Position numbers and translations under genes: made by a program | Shown: positions 17,042 to 27,000 of the stretch, piece after piece | Layout: every line of letters starts with the position of its first letter | How positions within the stretch are numbered: the stretch's first letter is position 1 | The notes under the pieces: model-generated | The model's database searches: none | Seen by the model: only the letters and a program-made list of their open reading frames with translations | Told to the model about the DNA's origin: nothing | Source of the DNA: Pseudomonas viridiflava | Lineage (GTDB): Bacteria > Pseudomonadota > Gammaproteobacteria > Pseudomonadales > Pseudomonadaceae | Direction of reading: 5' to 3' | DNA: 64,000 nt | Assembly: GCF_900580865.1 (NCBI RefSeq) | Contig: NZ_UTBZ01000164.1 | Coordinates: 1 to 64,000, forward strand

Positions 17042-17910
17042 TGGCCGCTCTTGGCCGAGTAGAAACCGTCAGTCAGGGTTTTCAGCGCTGCCGGCAAACG
17101 CGGCCCGAGCCCACCGACCAACAAGGTCGGATCAAGCTCCAGCACTCTCCCGGCCTTGGCCGCGCGACTTGAATTGAGAATCGGATTTTCCTTGAACAAT
17201 GCCGCTTTCGCCGCGTCACCGGTCAACGCACGGTCGGCGAATACCAGCACTTCAGGATCAAGGCTGGCGAGGGATTCCACGGAGAACGGTTTGTAACCGG
17301 TGTGAGTTGCCAGGTTGTGTCCGCCAGCCTGCTGCAACAGCCAGTCGGCGGCAGTGTCTTTGCCGGCGATCAACGGTTTACCACCGGCATGCCCGAGCAA
17401 CAGCAGAACGCCCGGCGCTTTTTGTTTGGTTTGCACCTGAACAACCCGCGCCTTCTGCGCATCGAGCTGCTGTTGATAACTTTTCAGCAACTGCGCAGCC
17501 TGCGGCTCGGCACCAAGCAACTGGCCCAGATGGGTGACGTTTTTCTCCAGCGTCGGCAGATCCGGTTGAGCCGAGAACAACACCACCTGAACCTTGGCCG
17601 CTTTGACTTGCGCCAGAACCGGCGGCGGCCCCATTTCTTCGGTGCCAATCAGGATATCCGGACGCAGACTGAGAATGCCCTCTGGCGAAAGACTGCGCTG
17701 ATAACCAATGCTCGGCAGCGCCTTCAACGAGTCCGGATGCTGACTGGTGGTATCGACGCCAACCAGTTTCGCCTCGCCGCCCAAGGCACTGACCCACTCC
17801 GACAGCGCACCGCCAGCGCTGACCCAACGTTGCGGCAAATCCGCCGCTGCAGCCTGGTGGCTGACCAAAAGTCCGACACACAGCACAGCAACGCGGGTAC
17901 TCAGGCGCAT
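17038..17910 (-). CDS. phuT: Haem-binding periplasmic protein
   Basis: A 290-residue class III substrate-binding protein with a signal peptide (MRLSTRVAVLCVGLLVSHQAAAA) and the HmuT/PhuT arrangement, with a likely haem-ligand tyrosine in SIGYQRSLSPEG. It is the first gene of phuTUVW and lies under a Fur-like box. The receptor gene phuR and the cytoplasmic haem carrier gene phuS, which stand upstream in P. aeruginosa, are absent here; a Rieske-protein gene takes that place on the other strand. Confidence 0.92.
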   Translation of the reverse strand: MRLSTRVAVLCVGLLVSHQAAAADLPQRWVSAGGALSEWVSALGGEAKLVGVDTTSQHPDSLKALPSIGYQRSLSPEGILSLRPDILIGTEEMGPPPVLAQVKAAKVQVVLFSAQPDLPTLEKNVTHLGQLLGAEPQAAQLLKSYQQQLDAQKARVVQVQTKQKAPGVLLLLGHAGGKPLIAGKDTAADWLLQQAGGHNLATHTGYKPFSVESLASLDPEVLVFADRALTGDAAKAALFKENPILNSSRAAKAGRVLELDPTLLVGGLGPRLPAALKTLTDGFYSAKSGQ

Positions 17911-18006
17911 ACACAGCTTCCTTGAATAAGGTTTTCCCGGGCATCAGGATGGCAGGCCAAGTATCCTCGACCTCTGCCTGCCGCCGCCGGGCGAAGGCCG
18001 CCATTT

Positions 18007-18025
18007 GATAATTGTTTGCATTTAA
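18007..18025 (-). promoter_or_regulatory. Candidate Fur box upstream of phuTUVW
   Basis: GATAATTGTTTGCATTTAA matches about 11 of 19 Fur-consensus positions. It lies 96 bases upstream of the phuT start in the divergent gap, where haem-uptake genes are expected to be iron-regulated. It could also affect the Rieske gene 50 bases to the right. Confidence 0.5.
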
Positions 18026-18074
18026 ACGTCAAGCTCGGACATATCCAGACACGAGCGGACACTAGAGGATAGTC

Positions 18075-18392
18075 ATGAAGTTTCTCTGCGCAGCCGCCGA
18101 TCTGGCCGAAGCCGCCAGTCGTGGTTTTGAAGTCGACGGGAAAAAACTCTTTGCCGTGCGCCGCAACGGTCAGGCCTTTATCTACCTCAATCGCTGCCCG
18201 CACCGGGGCGTCGGGCTGGAATGGCAACCCGACCAGTTTCTCGACCCGAGCAACAGCCTGATCCAGTGCGCCACCCACGGCGCACTGTTTCTGATCGAGG
18301 ACGGTGAATGCGTGGCCGGCCCCTGCGCGGGACAATCACTCACCGCCATCCCTTGCCGCGAAGATGCCCAAGGTCTGTGGATCGATGTTTAA
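18075..18392 (+). CDS. Small stand-alone Rieske [2Fe-2S] protein
   Basis: A 105-residue protein made of one Rieske domain. The two cluster-binding boxes are CPHRGVGL (C-x-H) and CATHGALF (C-x2-H). This size resembles NirD-type or dioxygenase ferredoxins, which pass electrons to an oxygenase or reductase, but no partner enzyme is encoded here. Its stop overlaps the end of convergent sfsA by four bases. The partner and function are unknown. Confidence 0.88.
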   Translation: MKFLCAAADLAEAASRGFEVDGKKLFAVRRNGQAFIYLNRCPHRGVGLEWQPDQFLDPSNSLIQCATHGALFLIEDGECVAGPCAGQSLTAIPCREDAQGLWIDV

Positions 18393-19102
18393 CCATTGAG
18401 CAGCACGTCGAGACGCCGGTCGATGACCATCTCTTCATGGTCCAGACGCACACCGTACGCGAGAACCTCAACGCCACAGGCGACCGCTTCGAGAAGCGCA
18501 TCGGCGTAGGCCGAATCGATTTCCTTCGCCGGCCGCACCGCTTCAATCCCGGTGAGATTGACGCAATACAACTGCACCGCCCGGATCCCGTCCCGCGCCA
18601 GATGCGCCAGCTCACGCAGATGTTTGGCGCCACGCTGGGTCACGGCATCGGGAAACGCCGCCACCGCTGTACTGTCGAAGCCCAGGGTGACGCTTTTCAC
18701 TTCCACGTAAGCCGGGCCACTGGGGTATTCGAGGCGGAAATCGATACGGCTCTTTTCCTGCCCGTAGGCGACTTCACGCTTCAACGCGGTAAAGCCGTTC
18801 AACTCGGTGATCACGCCAGCCTGTAACGCCTCTTCAACCAAACCGTTGGCCCTTGCGGTATTCACGCAGAACAAGCGGCCCTGCGGCGTCTCGCCGATTT
18901 CCCAGGTGCCAGGCAATTTGCGTTTCGGATCATTGGAACGGCTGAACCAGACTTGCCCGCCCTCGACCTGACAGTTGAGCATCGAACCGGTATTCGGGCA
19001 GTGAATGGTCAACAACTCGCCGCTAACGGTTTCGATATCGGCGAGAAAACGCTTGTAACGACGGATCAGTCGCGCCTCTTCCAGAGCAGGATAAAAGCGC
19101 AT
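18389..19102 (-). CDS. sfsA: SfsA family DNA/RNA nuclease-like protein
   Basis: A 237-residue SfsA protein ([11 protein letters not shown], with [19 protein letters not shown] near the centre). The family was found as a sugar-fermentation stimulator in E. coli. It has a PD-(D/E)XK-like fold, visible as the E-V-K (YVEVKS) motif, and an OB-like N-terminal domain that binds DNA. Its ATG overlaps the stop of the aminotransferase gene by one base. Confidence 0.9.
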   Translation of the reverse strand: MRFYPALEEARLIRRYKRFLADIETVSGELLTIHCPNTGSMLNCQVEGGQVWFSRSNDPKRKLPGTWEIGETPQGRLFCVNTARANGLVEEALQAGVITELNGFTALKREVAYGQEKSRIDFRLEYPSGPAYVEVKSVTLGFDSTAVAAFPDAVTQRGAKHLRELAHLARDGIRAVQLYCVNLTGIEAVRPAKEIDSAYADALLEAVACGVEVLAYGVRLDHEEMVIDRRLDVLLNG

Positions 19103-20274
19103 CAGCCTTGCCAGCTCTTCAAGCCACGGGCGATTCGCTCCACCGCTTCCTGTAAGCGAGGGAGGTTTTGCGTGTAGGCAAATCGCACATGATGGCTGGC
19201 CTGATAGCGACCAAAATCCAGGCCGGGGGTGAAGGCAACGTGCTCTGTTTCAAGGAAATGTCGGCAGAACGCGAAGGCATCGCCGCCGAACTGGCTGATA
19301 TCGGCGTACAAATAGAACGCGCCCTCAGGCTCCACGGCGATGTTGAAACCGAGTTCACGCAACGCCGGCAGGAGGAAATCGCGACGACGGCCGAATTCCG
19401 CGCGGCGCTCTTCAAGGATCGCGATAGTGTCCGGCTCGAAACAGGCCAACGCCGCGTATTGCGCCATGCTCGGCGCGCTGATGTAGAGGTTCTGCGCCAG
19501 TTTCTCCAGCTCGCTGACAGCCGCATCCGGTGCCACCAGCCAGCCAAGCCGCCACCCGGTCATACCGAAGTATTTGGAGAAACTGTTCAATACAAATGCA
19601 CTGTTATCGACTTCCAGAACGCTGGCGGCGTCGGTGCCGTAAGTCAGGCCGTGATAGATCTCGTCCACCACCAGATGCCCGTGCCTGGCCTTGATGGCTG
19701 TGGATAAGTTAGCCAGCTCATCGCGGGTCAAAATCGTGCCTGTCGGGTTGGCAGGCGAAGCGACCAGTGCGCCAACGCTGTCGTGATCCCAATGACGCTC
19801 AACCAGATCCGGAGTCAGTTGATAGCGCACGTCCGGACCCACCGGCACCAACTGCGCCGCACCTTCGACCAAGCGCAGGAAGTGCCGGTTACACGGATAA
19901 CCGGGATCCGCCAACAACCAGTGTTTACCCGGATCGACCAGTAAAGCGCTGGCCAGCAACAGGGCACCGGAACCGCCCGGCGTGATCAGGATCCGCCGTG
20001 GATCAATGTTCAAGCCATACCGCGATTGATAAAACCCGGAGATTGCCTCGCGCAGTTCCGGAATGCCGCGTGCGGCGGTGTAACGGGTCTTGCCCGCCGT
20101 CAGCGCTGCCTGCCCCGCGCGGATGATCGGTTCGGCCGTGGTGAAGTCCGGCTCGCCGATCTCCAGATGGATGACATCGTGGCCTTCAGCCTGCAATTCA
20201 TTGGCCCGCGCCAGCAACGCCATGACATGGAACGGTTCGATCGCACGACTGCGCGCACTGTAGGGCTGAGCCAT
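19102..20274 (-). CDS. PLP-dependent aminotransferase, class I/II
   Basis: A 390-residue fold-type I aminotransferase. The PLP lysine is in [15 protein letters not shown] (about residue 235), with YPCNRHF and the aspartate motif VVDEIYHG upstream. It resembles aspartate/valine-pyruvate-type aminotransferases, but the substrate cannot be set from the sequence. The start is the ATG at 20274 ([11 protein letters not shown]). It forms a two-gene unit with sfsA. Confidence 0.88.
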   Translation of the reverse strand: MAQPYSARSRAIEPFHVMALLARANELQAEGHDVIHLEIGEPDFTTAEPIIRAGQAALTAGKTRYTAARGIPELREAISGFYQSRYGLNIDPRRILITPGGSGALLLASALLVDPGKHWLLADPGYPCNRHFLRLVEGAAQLVPVGPDVRYQLTPDLVERHWDHDSVGALVASPANPTGTILTRDELANLSTAIKARHGHLVVDEIYHGLTYGTDAASVLEVDNSAFVLNSFSKYFGMTGWRLGWLVAPDAAVSELEKLAQNLYISAPSMAQYAALACFEPDTIAILEERRAEFGRRRDFLLPALRELGFNIAVEPEGAFYLYADISQFGGDAFAFCRHFLETEHVAFTPGLDFGRYQASHHVRFAYTQNLPRLQEAVERIARGLKSWQG

Positions 20275-20608
20275 TGGTTTTCCTTCGGCAGGGAAAAAGA
20301 GACGATTCTACCCATCTGCCGGAACGAGCGAGAACCCGCAGCGGTCACAGCCTCAAGAACGCTGGACTGTAACGATACGCACGTACGCTCCAGGATTGAC
20401 TAAAATCAGTGATTGAACAGGTCTTCAACACCACCAGACACGGCTTGCCAAACATTTGCAAGCGCCACCCGCCGGGGCCTCGACATCCGGGAGTAGCGCA
20501 GGCCGATTTGATCTGGTAAGTTCGCCCGCTTGCAGCCGCAGGGCCGGCAGGTGTCGGTGATGGAGCAATCCTGCGCAATGGATTACAAGAGTAGAGGCGG
20601 TCCATTTC
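20275..20608. other. Divergent intergenic region upstream of dksA
   Basis: A 334-base gap between the aminotransferase and dksA. A -35-like TTGACT occurs at about 20395, but I could not find a convincing -10 at proper spacing. There is no repeat of the REP families, no terminator hairpin and no credible ORF. Confidence 0.4.
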
Positions 20609-21052
20609 ATGCCCACCCAAGCAAAGCAACAGCAGAATCAGACGATCAGCGGTTTCGAACCTTATGTTCCGGCGAAAGGTGAAGAGTACATGGGCGCCCC
20701 GATGCGCGCGCACTTCACCAAGGTCCTGAACAAGTGGAAACAGGAGTTGATGCAGGAAGTCGACCGCACCGTTGACCACATGAAGGACGAAGCTGCCAAT
20801 TTCCCGGACCCGGCCGACCGTGCCAGCCAGGAAGAAGAATTCGCCCTCGAGCTGCGCGCCCGCGACCGCGAACGCAAGCTGATCAAGAAAATCGACAAGA
20901 CACTGCAACTGATCGAAGACGAAGAGTACGGCTGGTGTGATTCGTGCGGCGTCGAGATCGGTGTAAAACGCCTCGAAGCACGCCCTACAGCCGACATGTG
21001 CGTCGACTGCAAGACACTGGCGGAAATCAAGGAAAAACAGGTCGGCAAGTAA
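20609..21052 (+). CDS. dksA: RNA polymerase-binding transcription factor DksA
   Basis: A 147-residue DksA. The coiled-coil domain reaches into the polymerase secondary channel (about 35-105), with the acidic tip residues in FPDPADRASQ (D-x2-D-R-A). The C-terminal zinc finger is C-x2-C-x17-C-x2-C (WCDSCGVEIG to MCVDCKTLAE). With ppGpp it represses rRNA promoters, such as those at the left end of this window, and activates amino-acid genes. The start at 20609 has GAGGCGG upstream. Confidence 0.97.
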   Translation: MPTQAKQQQNQTISGFEPYVPAKGEEYMGAPMRAHFTKVLNKWKQELMQEVDRTVDHMKDEAANFPDPADRASQEEEFALELRARDRERKLIKKIDKTLQLIEDEEYGWCDSCGVEIGVKRLEARPTADMCVDCKTLAEIKEKQVGK

Positions 21053-21066
21053 TTTCGACCTGAACG

Positions 21067-21096
21067 AAAAACGGAGCGTGCGAACGCTCCGTTTTT
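21067..21096 (+). terminator. Rho-independent terminator of dksA
   Basis: Stem AAAACGGAGCGT / ACGCTCCGTTTT, loop GCGA, then a T tract. It begins 14 bases after the dksA stop. Confidence 0.93.
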
Positions 21097-21127
21097 GTTT
21101 CTGCCTTTTGCCTTTGCCTTTTGCTCT

Positions 21128-21216
21128 TGTGGGAGCGAGCCTGCTCGCGAAAGCGGTGTGTCATTCAGCATTTGATCGTCTGACATTACGCTTTCGCGAG
21201 CAGGCTCGCTCCCACA
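21128..21216. repeat. REP/REPIN inverted pair, GTGGGAGCGAGC family
   Basis: Facing units TGTGGGAGCGAGCCTGCTCG and its complement, each continuing CGAAAGCG, around a 35-base centre. It lies between the dksA terminator and gluQ. Confidence 0.93.
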
Positions 21217-21255
21217 GGTTGACCTGCGTATAGCCTGAAAAGTAGCTTCGTCTCC

Positions 21256-22152
21256 ATGACTGCCAAAACATCCCCCGCCTACATCGGCCGCTTCGCCCCA
21301 ACCCCCAGTGGCCACTTGCACTTCGGTTCGCTGGTTGCCGCCCTCGCCTCCTACCTCGACGCCCGTTCGGTCGGCGGTCGCTGGCTGGTGCGCATGGAAG
21401 ATCTCGATCCGCCCCGCGAAGAACCCGGTGCGCAAGCGGCGATTCTCAAGGCCCTGGAAAGTTACGGCTTTGAATGGGATGGCGACATGGTGCGCCAGAG
21501 CGATCGACATGACGCCTACGCCGACGTGCTCAACAGCCTGTTCAATCATGGCCTGGCCTACGCTTGCACCTGCTCGCGCAAACAGCTCGAAGCGTACAAC
21601 GGCATTTATCCGGGCCTGTGCCGCAATGCCGGTCACGATCAGCAAGACACGGCGATCCGCCTGCGCGTGCCAGAGCTGGAATACCACTTCATCGACCGCG
21701 TACAGGGCGAATACCGCCAGCATCTGGGCCGCGACGTCGGCGATTTCGTGATCCGCCGCCGCGACGGTCTCTACGCTTATCAACTGGCCGTGGTGCTCGA
21801 TGATGCGTGGCAGGGCATTACCGACATTGTGCGTGGTGCCGACTTACTCGACTCGACGCCACGTCAGTTGTACCTGCAAGAACTGCTCGGCCTGCGCCAG
21901 CCGCGTTACCTGCACTTGCCGCTGATCATCCAGCCAGATGGCAACAAGCTCGGCAAATCCTACCGCTCGCCGCCGCTGCAAGCCGATCAAGCCACGCCGT
22001 TGTTACTGCGAGCCCTGCGCGCACTCGGGCAAAACCCCGGCGCCGAACTGGCTCACGCCTCGCCGCAAGAGTTGCTGGCGTGGGGCAGCGCGCACTGGGA
22101 TGCCACACAGATCCCGCGCACACTGACCCTGCCCGAAGCGCAACTGCTATGA
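21256..22152 (+). CDS. gluQ: Glutamyl-Q tRNA(Asp) synthetase
   Basis: A 298-residue shortened glutamyl-tRNA synthetase lacking an anticodon-binding domain (also called YadB). It attaches glutamate to queuosine-34 of tRNA-Asp. The HIGH-type motif reads PTPSGHLHFGS (about 14-24), the zinc site is ACTCSRKQLEAYNGIYPGLC, and the KMSKS-type motif reads NKLGKS. The gene sits next to dksA, as in many gammaproteobacteria. Confidence 0.95.
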   Translation: MTAKTSPAYIGRFAPTPSGHLHFGSLVAALASYLDARSVGGRWLVRMEDLDPPREEPGAQAAILKALESYGFEWDGDMVRQSDRHDAYADVLNSLFNHGLAYACTCSRKQLEAYNGIYPGLCRNAGHDQQDTAIRLRVPELEYHFIDRVQGEYRQHLGRDVGDFVIRRRDGLYAYQLAVVLDDAWQGITDIVRGADLLDSTPRQLYLQELLGLRQPRYLHLPLIIQPDGNKLGKSYRSPPLQADQATPLLLRALRALGQNPGAELAHASPQELLAWGSAHWDATQIPRTLTLPEAQLL

Positions 22153-22229
22153 CGACACTTGCAGTCGCGCGCCCATCCGTTACCATCGCCGCACGTTTTC
22201 GGGCACGCGCATAAAAAAGAGAGGCCGGG

Positions 22230-22406
22230 ATGTACATCTATCGCTTGGTCCTGCTTTTAGTCGTGGGGATCTACCTGTTTTCCCCCGCCATCATGGATTG
22301 GTGGATCGACGCTACGGGCGCCTGGTATCGCCCCTATCTGCTTTGGCTGATCCTGATTGTCGTGACCTTCATCCTGCAGAGCCAAAAAGATGCCGATGAG
22401 CTTTAG
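22230..22406 (+). CDS. cbrX: CbrX, small membrane protein preceding cbrA
   Basis: A 58-residue protein (MYIYRLVLLLVVGIYLFSP...) with two membrane segments (about 4-20 and 37-53) joined by a Trp-rich loop (MDWWIDATGAWYR). AGAGAGG lies seven to eight bases before its ATG. Its last 17 bases overlap the start of cbrA in another reading frame, which suggests translational coupling. In P. putida a small gene in this position is called cbrX; I use the symbol by position and topology. Confidence 0.8.
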   Translation: MYIYRLVLLLVVGIYLFSPAIMDWWIDATGAWYRPYLLWLILIVVTFILQSQKDADEL

Positions 22407-25344
22407 CCTGACCCAGATGATCCTGGTCAGCGCCGCGTACCTGGCGGTGCTGTTCGGCGTTGCCTGGATCAGCGAACGGGGCATGATCCCGCGCGCGATC
22501 ATTCGCCACCCGTTGACCTACACCTTGTCGCTGGGGGTTTATGCCAGTGCGTGGGCGTTCTACGGCACGGTCGGTCTGGCCTACCAGTACGGCTACGGCT
22601 TCCTGTCCAGTTACCTCGGCGTGTCCGGCGCGTTTCTGCTGGCGCCGGTGTTGCTCTATCCGATCCTGAAGATCACCCGCACTTATCAATTGTCGTCGCT
22701 GGCGGATCTGTTTGCATTTCGCTTTCGCAGCACCTGGGCCGGTGCGCTGACCACGATTTTCATGCTGATCGGCGTACTGCCGCTGTTGGCGCTGCAAATT
22801 CAGGCAGTCGCCGACTCCATTGGCATCCTCACCGGCGAGCCGATCCAGAGCCGTGTCGCGTTGGCGTTTTGCGCGCTGATCATTCTGTTCACGATTTTCT
22901 TTGGTTCCCGGCATATCGCTACGCGCGAGAAGCACGAAGGCCTGGTATTCGCGATTGCCTTCGAATCGGTAATCAAACTGATCGCCCTTGGCGGCGTCGG
23001 CCTGTATGCGCTGTACGGCGTGTTCGACGGCCCGCAACAACTTGAACTGTGGTTATTGCAGAACCAGACCGCCCTCGCCGCCCTGCACACGCCATTGCAG
23101 GAAGGCCCGTGGCGCACGTTGTTGCTGGTGTTCTTCGCCTCGGCGATCGTGATGCCGCACATGTATCACATGACGTTCACCGAGAACCTCAATCCGCGCT
23201 CGCTGGTCAGTGCGAGCTGGGGCTTGCCACTGTTCCTGCTGCTGATGAGCCTGGCGGTGCCGCTGATCTTGTGGGCCGGCCTGAAACTCGGCGCCACGAC
23301 CAATCCTGAATATTTCACCCTCGGCATCGGCATTGCTGCCAACAGCAAGCCGCTGGCGTTGCTCGCCTATGTCGGCGGTCTGTCGGCGGCCAGTGGCCTG
23401 ATCATCGTCACTACGCTGGCACTCTCAGGCATGGCGTTGAACCACTTGGTGCTGCCGCTTTATCAGCCGCCGGCCGAAGGTAATATTTACCGCTGGCTGA
23501 AATGGACCCGCCGCGCATTGATCGTCGCGATTATCATGGCCGGCTTCGGTTTCTACCTGATGCTCGGCGCCGAGCAGGATCTGGCCAACCTCGGCATCGT
23601 CGCTTTCGTCGCCACGTTGCAATTCCTGCCCGGCGTGTTGTCAGTGCTGTACTGGCCGACTGCCAACCGTCGCGGCTTCATTGCCGGTTTGCTGGCGGGG
23701 ATTCTGGTCTGGGTAGTGACCATGCTGCTGCCGCTGGTCGGCAATCTGCAGGGTTTCTACATCCCGTTGCTGAACATGATTTACGTGCTCGACGACACCA
23801 GTTGGCACATGGCGGCCATCGCCTCGCTCGCCGCCAACGTCTTGATGTTCACCCTGATCTCGCTGTTCACCAACGCCAGCCCCGAAGAAGCCAGCGCCGC
23901 CGAAGCTTGCGCTGTGGATAACGTCCGTCGCCCGCAACGCCGCGAACTGCACGCTGCCTCGCCGCAGGAATTCGCCACACAACTGGCGAAACCGCTGGGC
24001 GCCAAGGCTGCGCAGAAAGAAGTCGAACAAGCGTTGCGCGATCTTTATCTGCCGTTCGACGAGCGCCGCCCTTATGCCCTGCGCCGTTTGCGTGACCGCA
24101 TCGAAGCCAACCTCTCCGGCCTGATGGGCCCGAGCGTGGCCCAGGACATGGTCGAAACCTTCCTGCCGTACAAGGCCGGCGGCGAAAACTATGTGACCGA
24201 AGACATCCACTTCATCGAAAGCCGCCTCGAGGATTACCACTCGCGCCTCACAGGCCTGGCCGCCGAACTCGATGCCCTGCGTCGCTACCACCGCCAGACC
24301 CTGCAGGAACTGCCGATGGGCGTCTGCTCGCTGGCCAAGGATCAAGAGATCCTGATGTGGAACAAGGCCATGGAAGAACTCACCGGGATCGCCGCGCAAC
24401 GCGTGGTCGGTTCGCGTCTGAGCACCATTGGCGAGCCGTGGAAAGAGTTGCTGCAGGGCTTCATCAATCTGCCTGACGAGCATTTGCACAAACAGCATCT
24501 GGCCCTCGACGGTCAGACTCGCTGGCTTAACCTGCACAAAGCAGCGATTGATGAGCCATTGGCGCCGGGTAACAGTGGTCTGGTGTTACTGGTAGAAGAT
24601 CTGACCGAAACGCAGATGCTCGAAGATAAACTGGTGCACTCCGAACGTCTGGCGAGCATTGGTCGCCTTGCGGCCGGTGTGGCCCACGAAATCGGCAACC
24701 CGATCACCGGCATCGCCTGCCTGGCGCAAAACCTGCGCGAAGAACGTGAAGACGACGGCGAGCTGACGGAAATCAGCGGACAGATTCTCGAACAGACCAA
24801 ACGCGTCTCGCGCATTGTCCAGTCGCTGATGAGCTTCGCCCACGCCGGCAGCCATCAGCACAGTGACGAGCCCGTTTGTCTGGCCGAAGTCGCGCAGGAT
24901 GCAATTGGCCTGCTGGCCCTGAACCGACGCAATTTCGAAGTGCAGTTCTACAACCTTTGCGATCCCGATCACTGGGTCGAAGGCGATCCGCAGCGGCTCG
25001 CTCAGGTGCTTATCAATCTGCTTTCCAACGCCCGCGACGCATCGCCGCCACACAGTGCGGTACGGGTCAAGAGCGAAGCCGGCGAACACACGGTCGATCT
25101 GATCGTCGAAGACGAAGGCAGCGGTATTCCGAAGAACATCATGGATAGATTGTTCGAACCCTTCTTCACCACCAAGGATCCTGGCGAAGGCACCGGTCTG
25201 GGCCTTGCACTGGTCTATTCCATCGTTGAAGAGCATTATGGACAAATCACCATCGACAGCCCGGCTGATGTACAAAGCCAACGCGGCACCCGTATCCGGG
25301 TGACCTTACCGCGTCATGTCGAAGCGACGTCCGCTGTGAACTGA
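22390..25344 (+). CDS. cbrA: Transporter-fused sensor histidine kinase CbrA
   Basis: A 984-residue hybrid of transporter and kinase. The N-terminal 490 residues form an SLC5-like sodium/solute symporter domain with about 13 helices, linked with histidine uptake in related species. Then come a STAC-like linker, a PAS domain (about 635-740), the HisKA helix with phospho-acceptor His in [12 protein letters not shown] (about 766), and an ATPase domain with NARDAS, DEGSGI and [10 protein letters not shown]. It phosphorylates CbrB to control carbon and nitrogen use. The start overlaps cbrX; an ATG two codons later is an alternative. Confidence 0.96.
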   Translation: MPMSFSLTQMILVSAAYLAVLFGVAWISERGMIPRAIIRHPLTYTLSLGVYASAWAFYGTVGLAYQYGYGFLSSYLGVSGAFLLAPVLLYPILKITRTYQLSSLADLFAFRFRSTWAGALTTIFMLIGVLPLLALQIQAVADSIGILTGEPIQSRVALAFCALIILFTIFFGSRHIATREKHEGLVFAIAFESVIKLIALGGVGLYALYGVFDGPQQLELWLLQNQTALAALHTPLQEGPWRTLLLVFFASAIVMPHMYHMTFTENLNPRSLVSASWGLPLFLLLMSLAVPLILWAGLKLGATTNPEYFTLGIGIAANSKPLALLAYVGGLSAASGLIIVTTLALSGMALNHLVLPLYQPPAEGNIYRWLKWTRRALIVAIIMAGFGFYLMLGAEQDLANLGIVAFVATLQFLPGVLSVLYWPTANRRGFIAGLLAGILVWVVTMLLPLVGNLQGFYIPLLNMIYVLDDTSWHMAAIASLAANVLMFTLISLFTNASPEEASAAEACAVDNVRRPQRRELHAASPQEFATQLAKPLGAKAAQKEVEQALRDLYLPFDERRPYALRRLRDRIEANLSGLMGPSVAQDMVETFLPYKAGGENYVTEDIHFIESRLEDYHSRLTGLAAELDALRRYHRQTLQELPMGVCSLAKDQEILMWNKAMEELTGIAAQRVVGSRLSTIGEPWKELLQGFINLPDEHLHKQHLALDGQTRWLNLHKAAIDEPLAPGNSGLVLLVEDLTETQMLEDKLVHSERLASIGRLAAGVAHEIGNPITGIACLAQNLREEREDDGELTEISGQILEQTKRVSRIVQSLMSFAHAGSHQHSDEPVCLAEVAQDAIGLLALNRRNFEVQFYNLCDPDHWVEGDPQRLAQVLINLLSNARDASPPHSAVRVKSEAGEHTVDLIVEDEGSGIPKNIMDRLFEPFFTTKDPGEGTGLGLALVYSIVEEHYGQITIDSPADVQSQRGTRIRVTLPRHVEATSAVN

Positions 25345-25366
25345 GACCGTCGAGAGTATCGAATCA

Positions 25367-26803
25367 ATGCCGCACATTTTGATCGTCGAAGACGAAACAA
25401 TTATCCGCTCCGCCTTGCGCCGCCTGCTGGAACGCAACCAGTACCAGGTCAGCGAAGCCGGTTCAGTGCAGGAAGCACAAGAACGCTTCACCATTCCTAC
25501 GTTCGATCTGATCGTCAGCGATCTGCGTTTGCCGGGCGCTCCGGGCACCGAGCTGATCAAGCTCGGCCAGGGCACACCGGTGCTGATCATGACCAGTTAC
25601 GCCAGCCTGCGTTCGGCGGTCGACTCGATGAAGATGGGCGCGGTGGATTACATCGCCAAGCCTTTCGACCACGATGAAATGCTTCAGGCCGTCGCGCGGA
25701 TCCTGCGTGATCGCCAATCGGCACCGGCTGCCGGCGAAGCGGTTGCCAGCAAACCGACCAATGGCAGCGGCAAGTCTGCCGTCGACAACAGCAACGGCGA
25801 GATCGGCATCATCGGCTCCTGCCCACCGATGCAGGATCTGTACAGCAAGATCCGCAAAGTCGCGCCGACCGATTCCAATGTATTGATCCAGGGCGAGTCC
25901 GGTACCGGCAAAGAGCTGGTGGCCCGCGCCCTGCACAACCTGTCGAAACGCGCCAAGGCGCCGATGATTTCGGTGAACTGCGCGGCCATTCCGGAAAGTC
26001 TGATCGAGTCCGAACTGTTCGGCCACGAGAAAGGCGCGTTCACTGGCGCCAGCGCCGGGCGTGCCGGGCTGGTCGAAGCGGCGGACGGCGGCACCTTGTT
26101 CCTCGACGAAATCGGTGAACTGCCACTGGAAGCTCAGGCTCGCCTGCTGCGTGTGTTGCAGGAAGGCGAGATTCGCCGGGTCGGTTCGGTGCAGTCGCAG
26201 AAAGTCGATGTGCGCCTTATTGCGGCGACTCACCGCGACCTGAAGAGCCTGGCGAAAATCGGCCAGTTCCGTGAAGACCTTTATTACCGTCTGCACGTGA
26301 TTGCGTTGAAACTGCCGGCCTTGCGTGAGCGCGGCGCCGACGTCAACGAGATCGCCACTGCCTTCCTGGCTCGCCAGAGCGCGCGCATCAATCGTACAGA
26401 CCTCAAGTTTGCTGCGGATGCCGAACAGGCCATTCGTCACTATTCCTGGCCGGGTAACGTGCGAGAGCTGGAGAACGCAGTCGAGCGCGCGGTGATTCTG
26501 AGCGAAAGCCCGGAAATCTCCGCCGACCTGCTGGGCATCGACATTGAGTTGAGCGATCTGGAAGACGATGAATTCATTGGTCTGCCGCCACAAACGGCGG
26601 GTAACGCCAGCAACAGCAGCCATGAGCCAACCGAAGACCTGTCGCTGGAAGATTACTTCCAGCACTTCGTCCTCGAGCATCAGGACCACATGACCGAGAC
26701 CGAACTGGCGCGCAAACTGGGCGTTAGCCGTAAATGCCTTTGGGAACGCCGTCAGCGTCTGGGCATCCCACGGCGCAAGACCGGGGTCGCCAGCGAGAGC
26801 TGA
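25367..26803 (+). CDS. cbrB: Sigma54-dependent response regulator CbrB
   Basis: A 478-residue NtrC-type activator. The receiver domain has phospho-acceptor Asp 52 (LIVSDLRLP) and Lys in IAKPFD. The AAA+ domain has Walker A GESGTGKE, the sigma54-contact loop GAFTGA, and LFLDEIGEL. The C-terminal Fis-type helix-turn-helix is [20 protein letters not shown]. It activates the small RNA crcZ just downstream. Only 22 bases separate it from cbrA. The stop is directly followed by CbrB-type half-sites. Confidence 0.97.
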   Translation: MPHILIVEDETIIRSALRRLLERNQYQVSEAGSVQEAQERFTIPTFDLIVSDLRLPGAPGTELIKLGQGTPVLIMTSYASLRSAVDSMKMGAVDYIAKPFDHDEMLQAVARILRDRQSAPAAGEAVASKPTNGSGKSAVDNSNGEIGIIGSCPPMQDLYSKIRKVAPTDSNVLIQGESGTGKELVARALHNLSKRAKAPMISVNCAAIPESLIESELFGHEKGAFTGASAGRAGLVEAADGGTLFLDEIGELPLEAQARLLRVLQEGEIRRVGSVQSQKVDVRLIAATHRDLKSLAKIGQFREDLYYRLHVIALKLPALRERGADVNEIATAFLARQSARINRTDLKFAADAEQAIRHYSWPGNVRELENAVERAVILSESPEISADLLGIDIELSDLEDDEFIGLPPQTAGNASNSSHEPTEDLSLEDYFQHFVLEHQDHMTETELARKLGVSRKCLWERRQRLGIPRRKTGVASES

Positions 26804-26805
26804 AC

Positions 26806-26830
26806 GTTACCTGTCGAGTGTGCAGGTAAC
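26806..26830 (+). promoter_or_regulatory. Perfect GTTACCTG/CAGGTAAC palindrome, possible second CbrB site
   Basis: GTTACCTG and CAGGTAAC form an 8-base-arm inverted repeat starting three bases after the cbrB stop. Its GTTAC and GTAAC half-sites are 15 bases apart, one more than in the better CbrB-type site at 26851-26876. Confidence 0.5.
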
Positions 26831-26850
26831 GCTTGAAGATGTGAAAAAAC

Positions 26851-26876
26851 TGTTACCTCAGTCGATTCACGTAACA
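26851..26876 (+). promoter_or_regulatory. CbrB-type operator (UAS) for crcZ
   Basis: TGTTAC, 14 bases, GTAACA: this fits the recognition sequence described for CbrB in P. putida, as I remember it. It lies about 100 bases upstream of the -24 element, a usual enhancer distance for sigma54 activators. Confidence 0.8.
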
Positions 26877-26915
26877 AAAGCCGGGGTTATCGGTAACGAA
26901 ACCCCGGCTTTTTTT
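26876..26915 (+). terminator. Rho-independent terminator of cbrB
   Basis: Stem AAAAGCCGGGGTT / AACCCCGGCTTTT around an 11-base loop, then T7. It shares its first base with the CbrB operator, so operator and terminator are fused end to end. Confidence 0.9.
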
Positions 26916-26974
26916 CGCCCCGAGAAAACGGTTATATCGACCTAACCCCTTGTTTTATTGGGTTTCGCAAAAGT

Positions 26975-26990
26975 TGGCACGCCCCCTGCT
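26975..26990 (+). promoter_or_regulatory. Sigma54 (-24/-12) promoter of crcZ
   Basis: TGGCACG (-24, GG at 26976-26977) and CTGCT (-12, GC at 26988-26989) with exactly ten bases between GG and GC. The predicted start is about 27001. Confidence 0.9.
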
Positions 26991-27000
26991 ATATGTTTGG

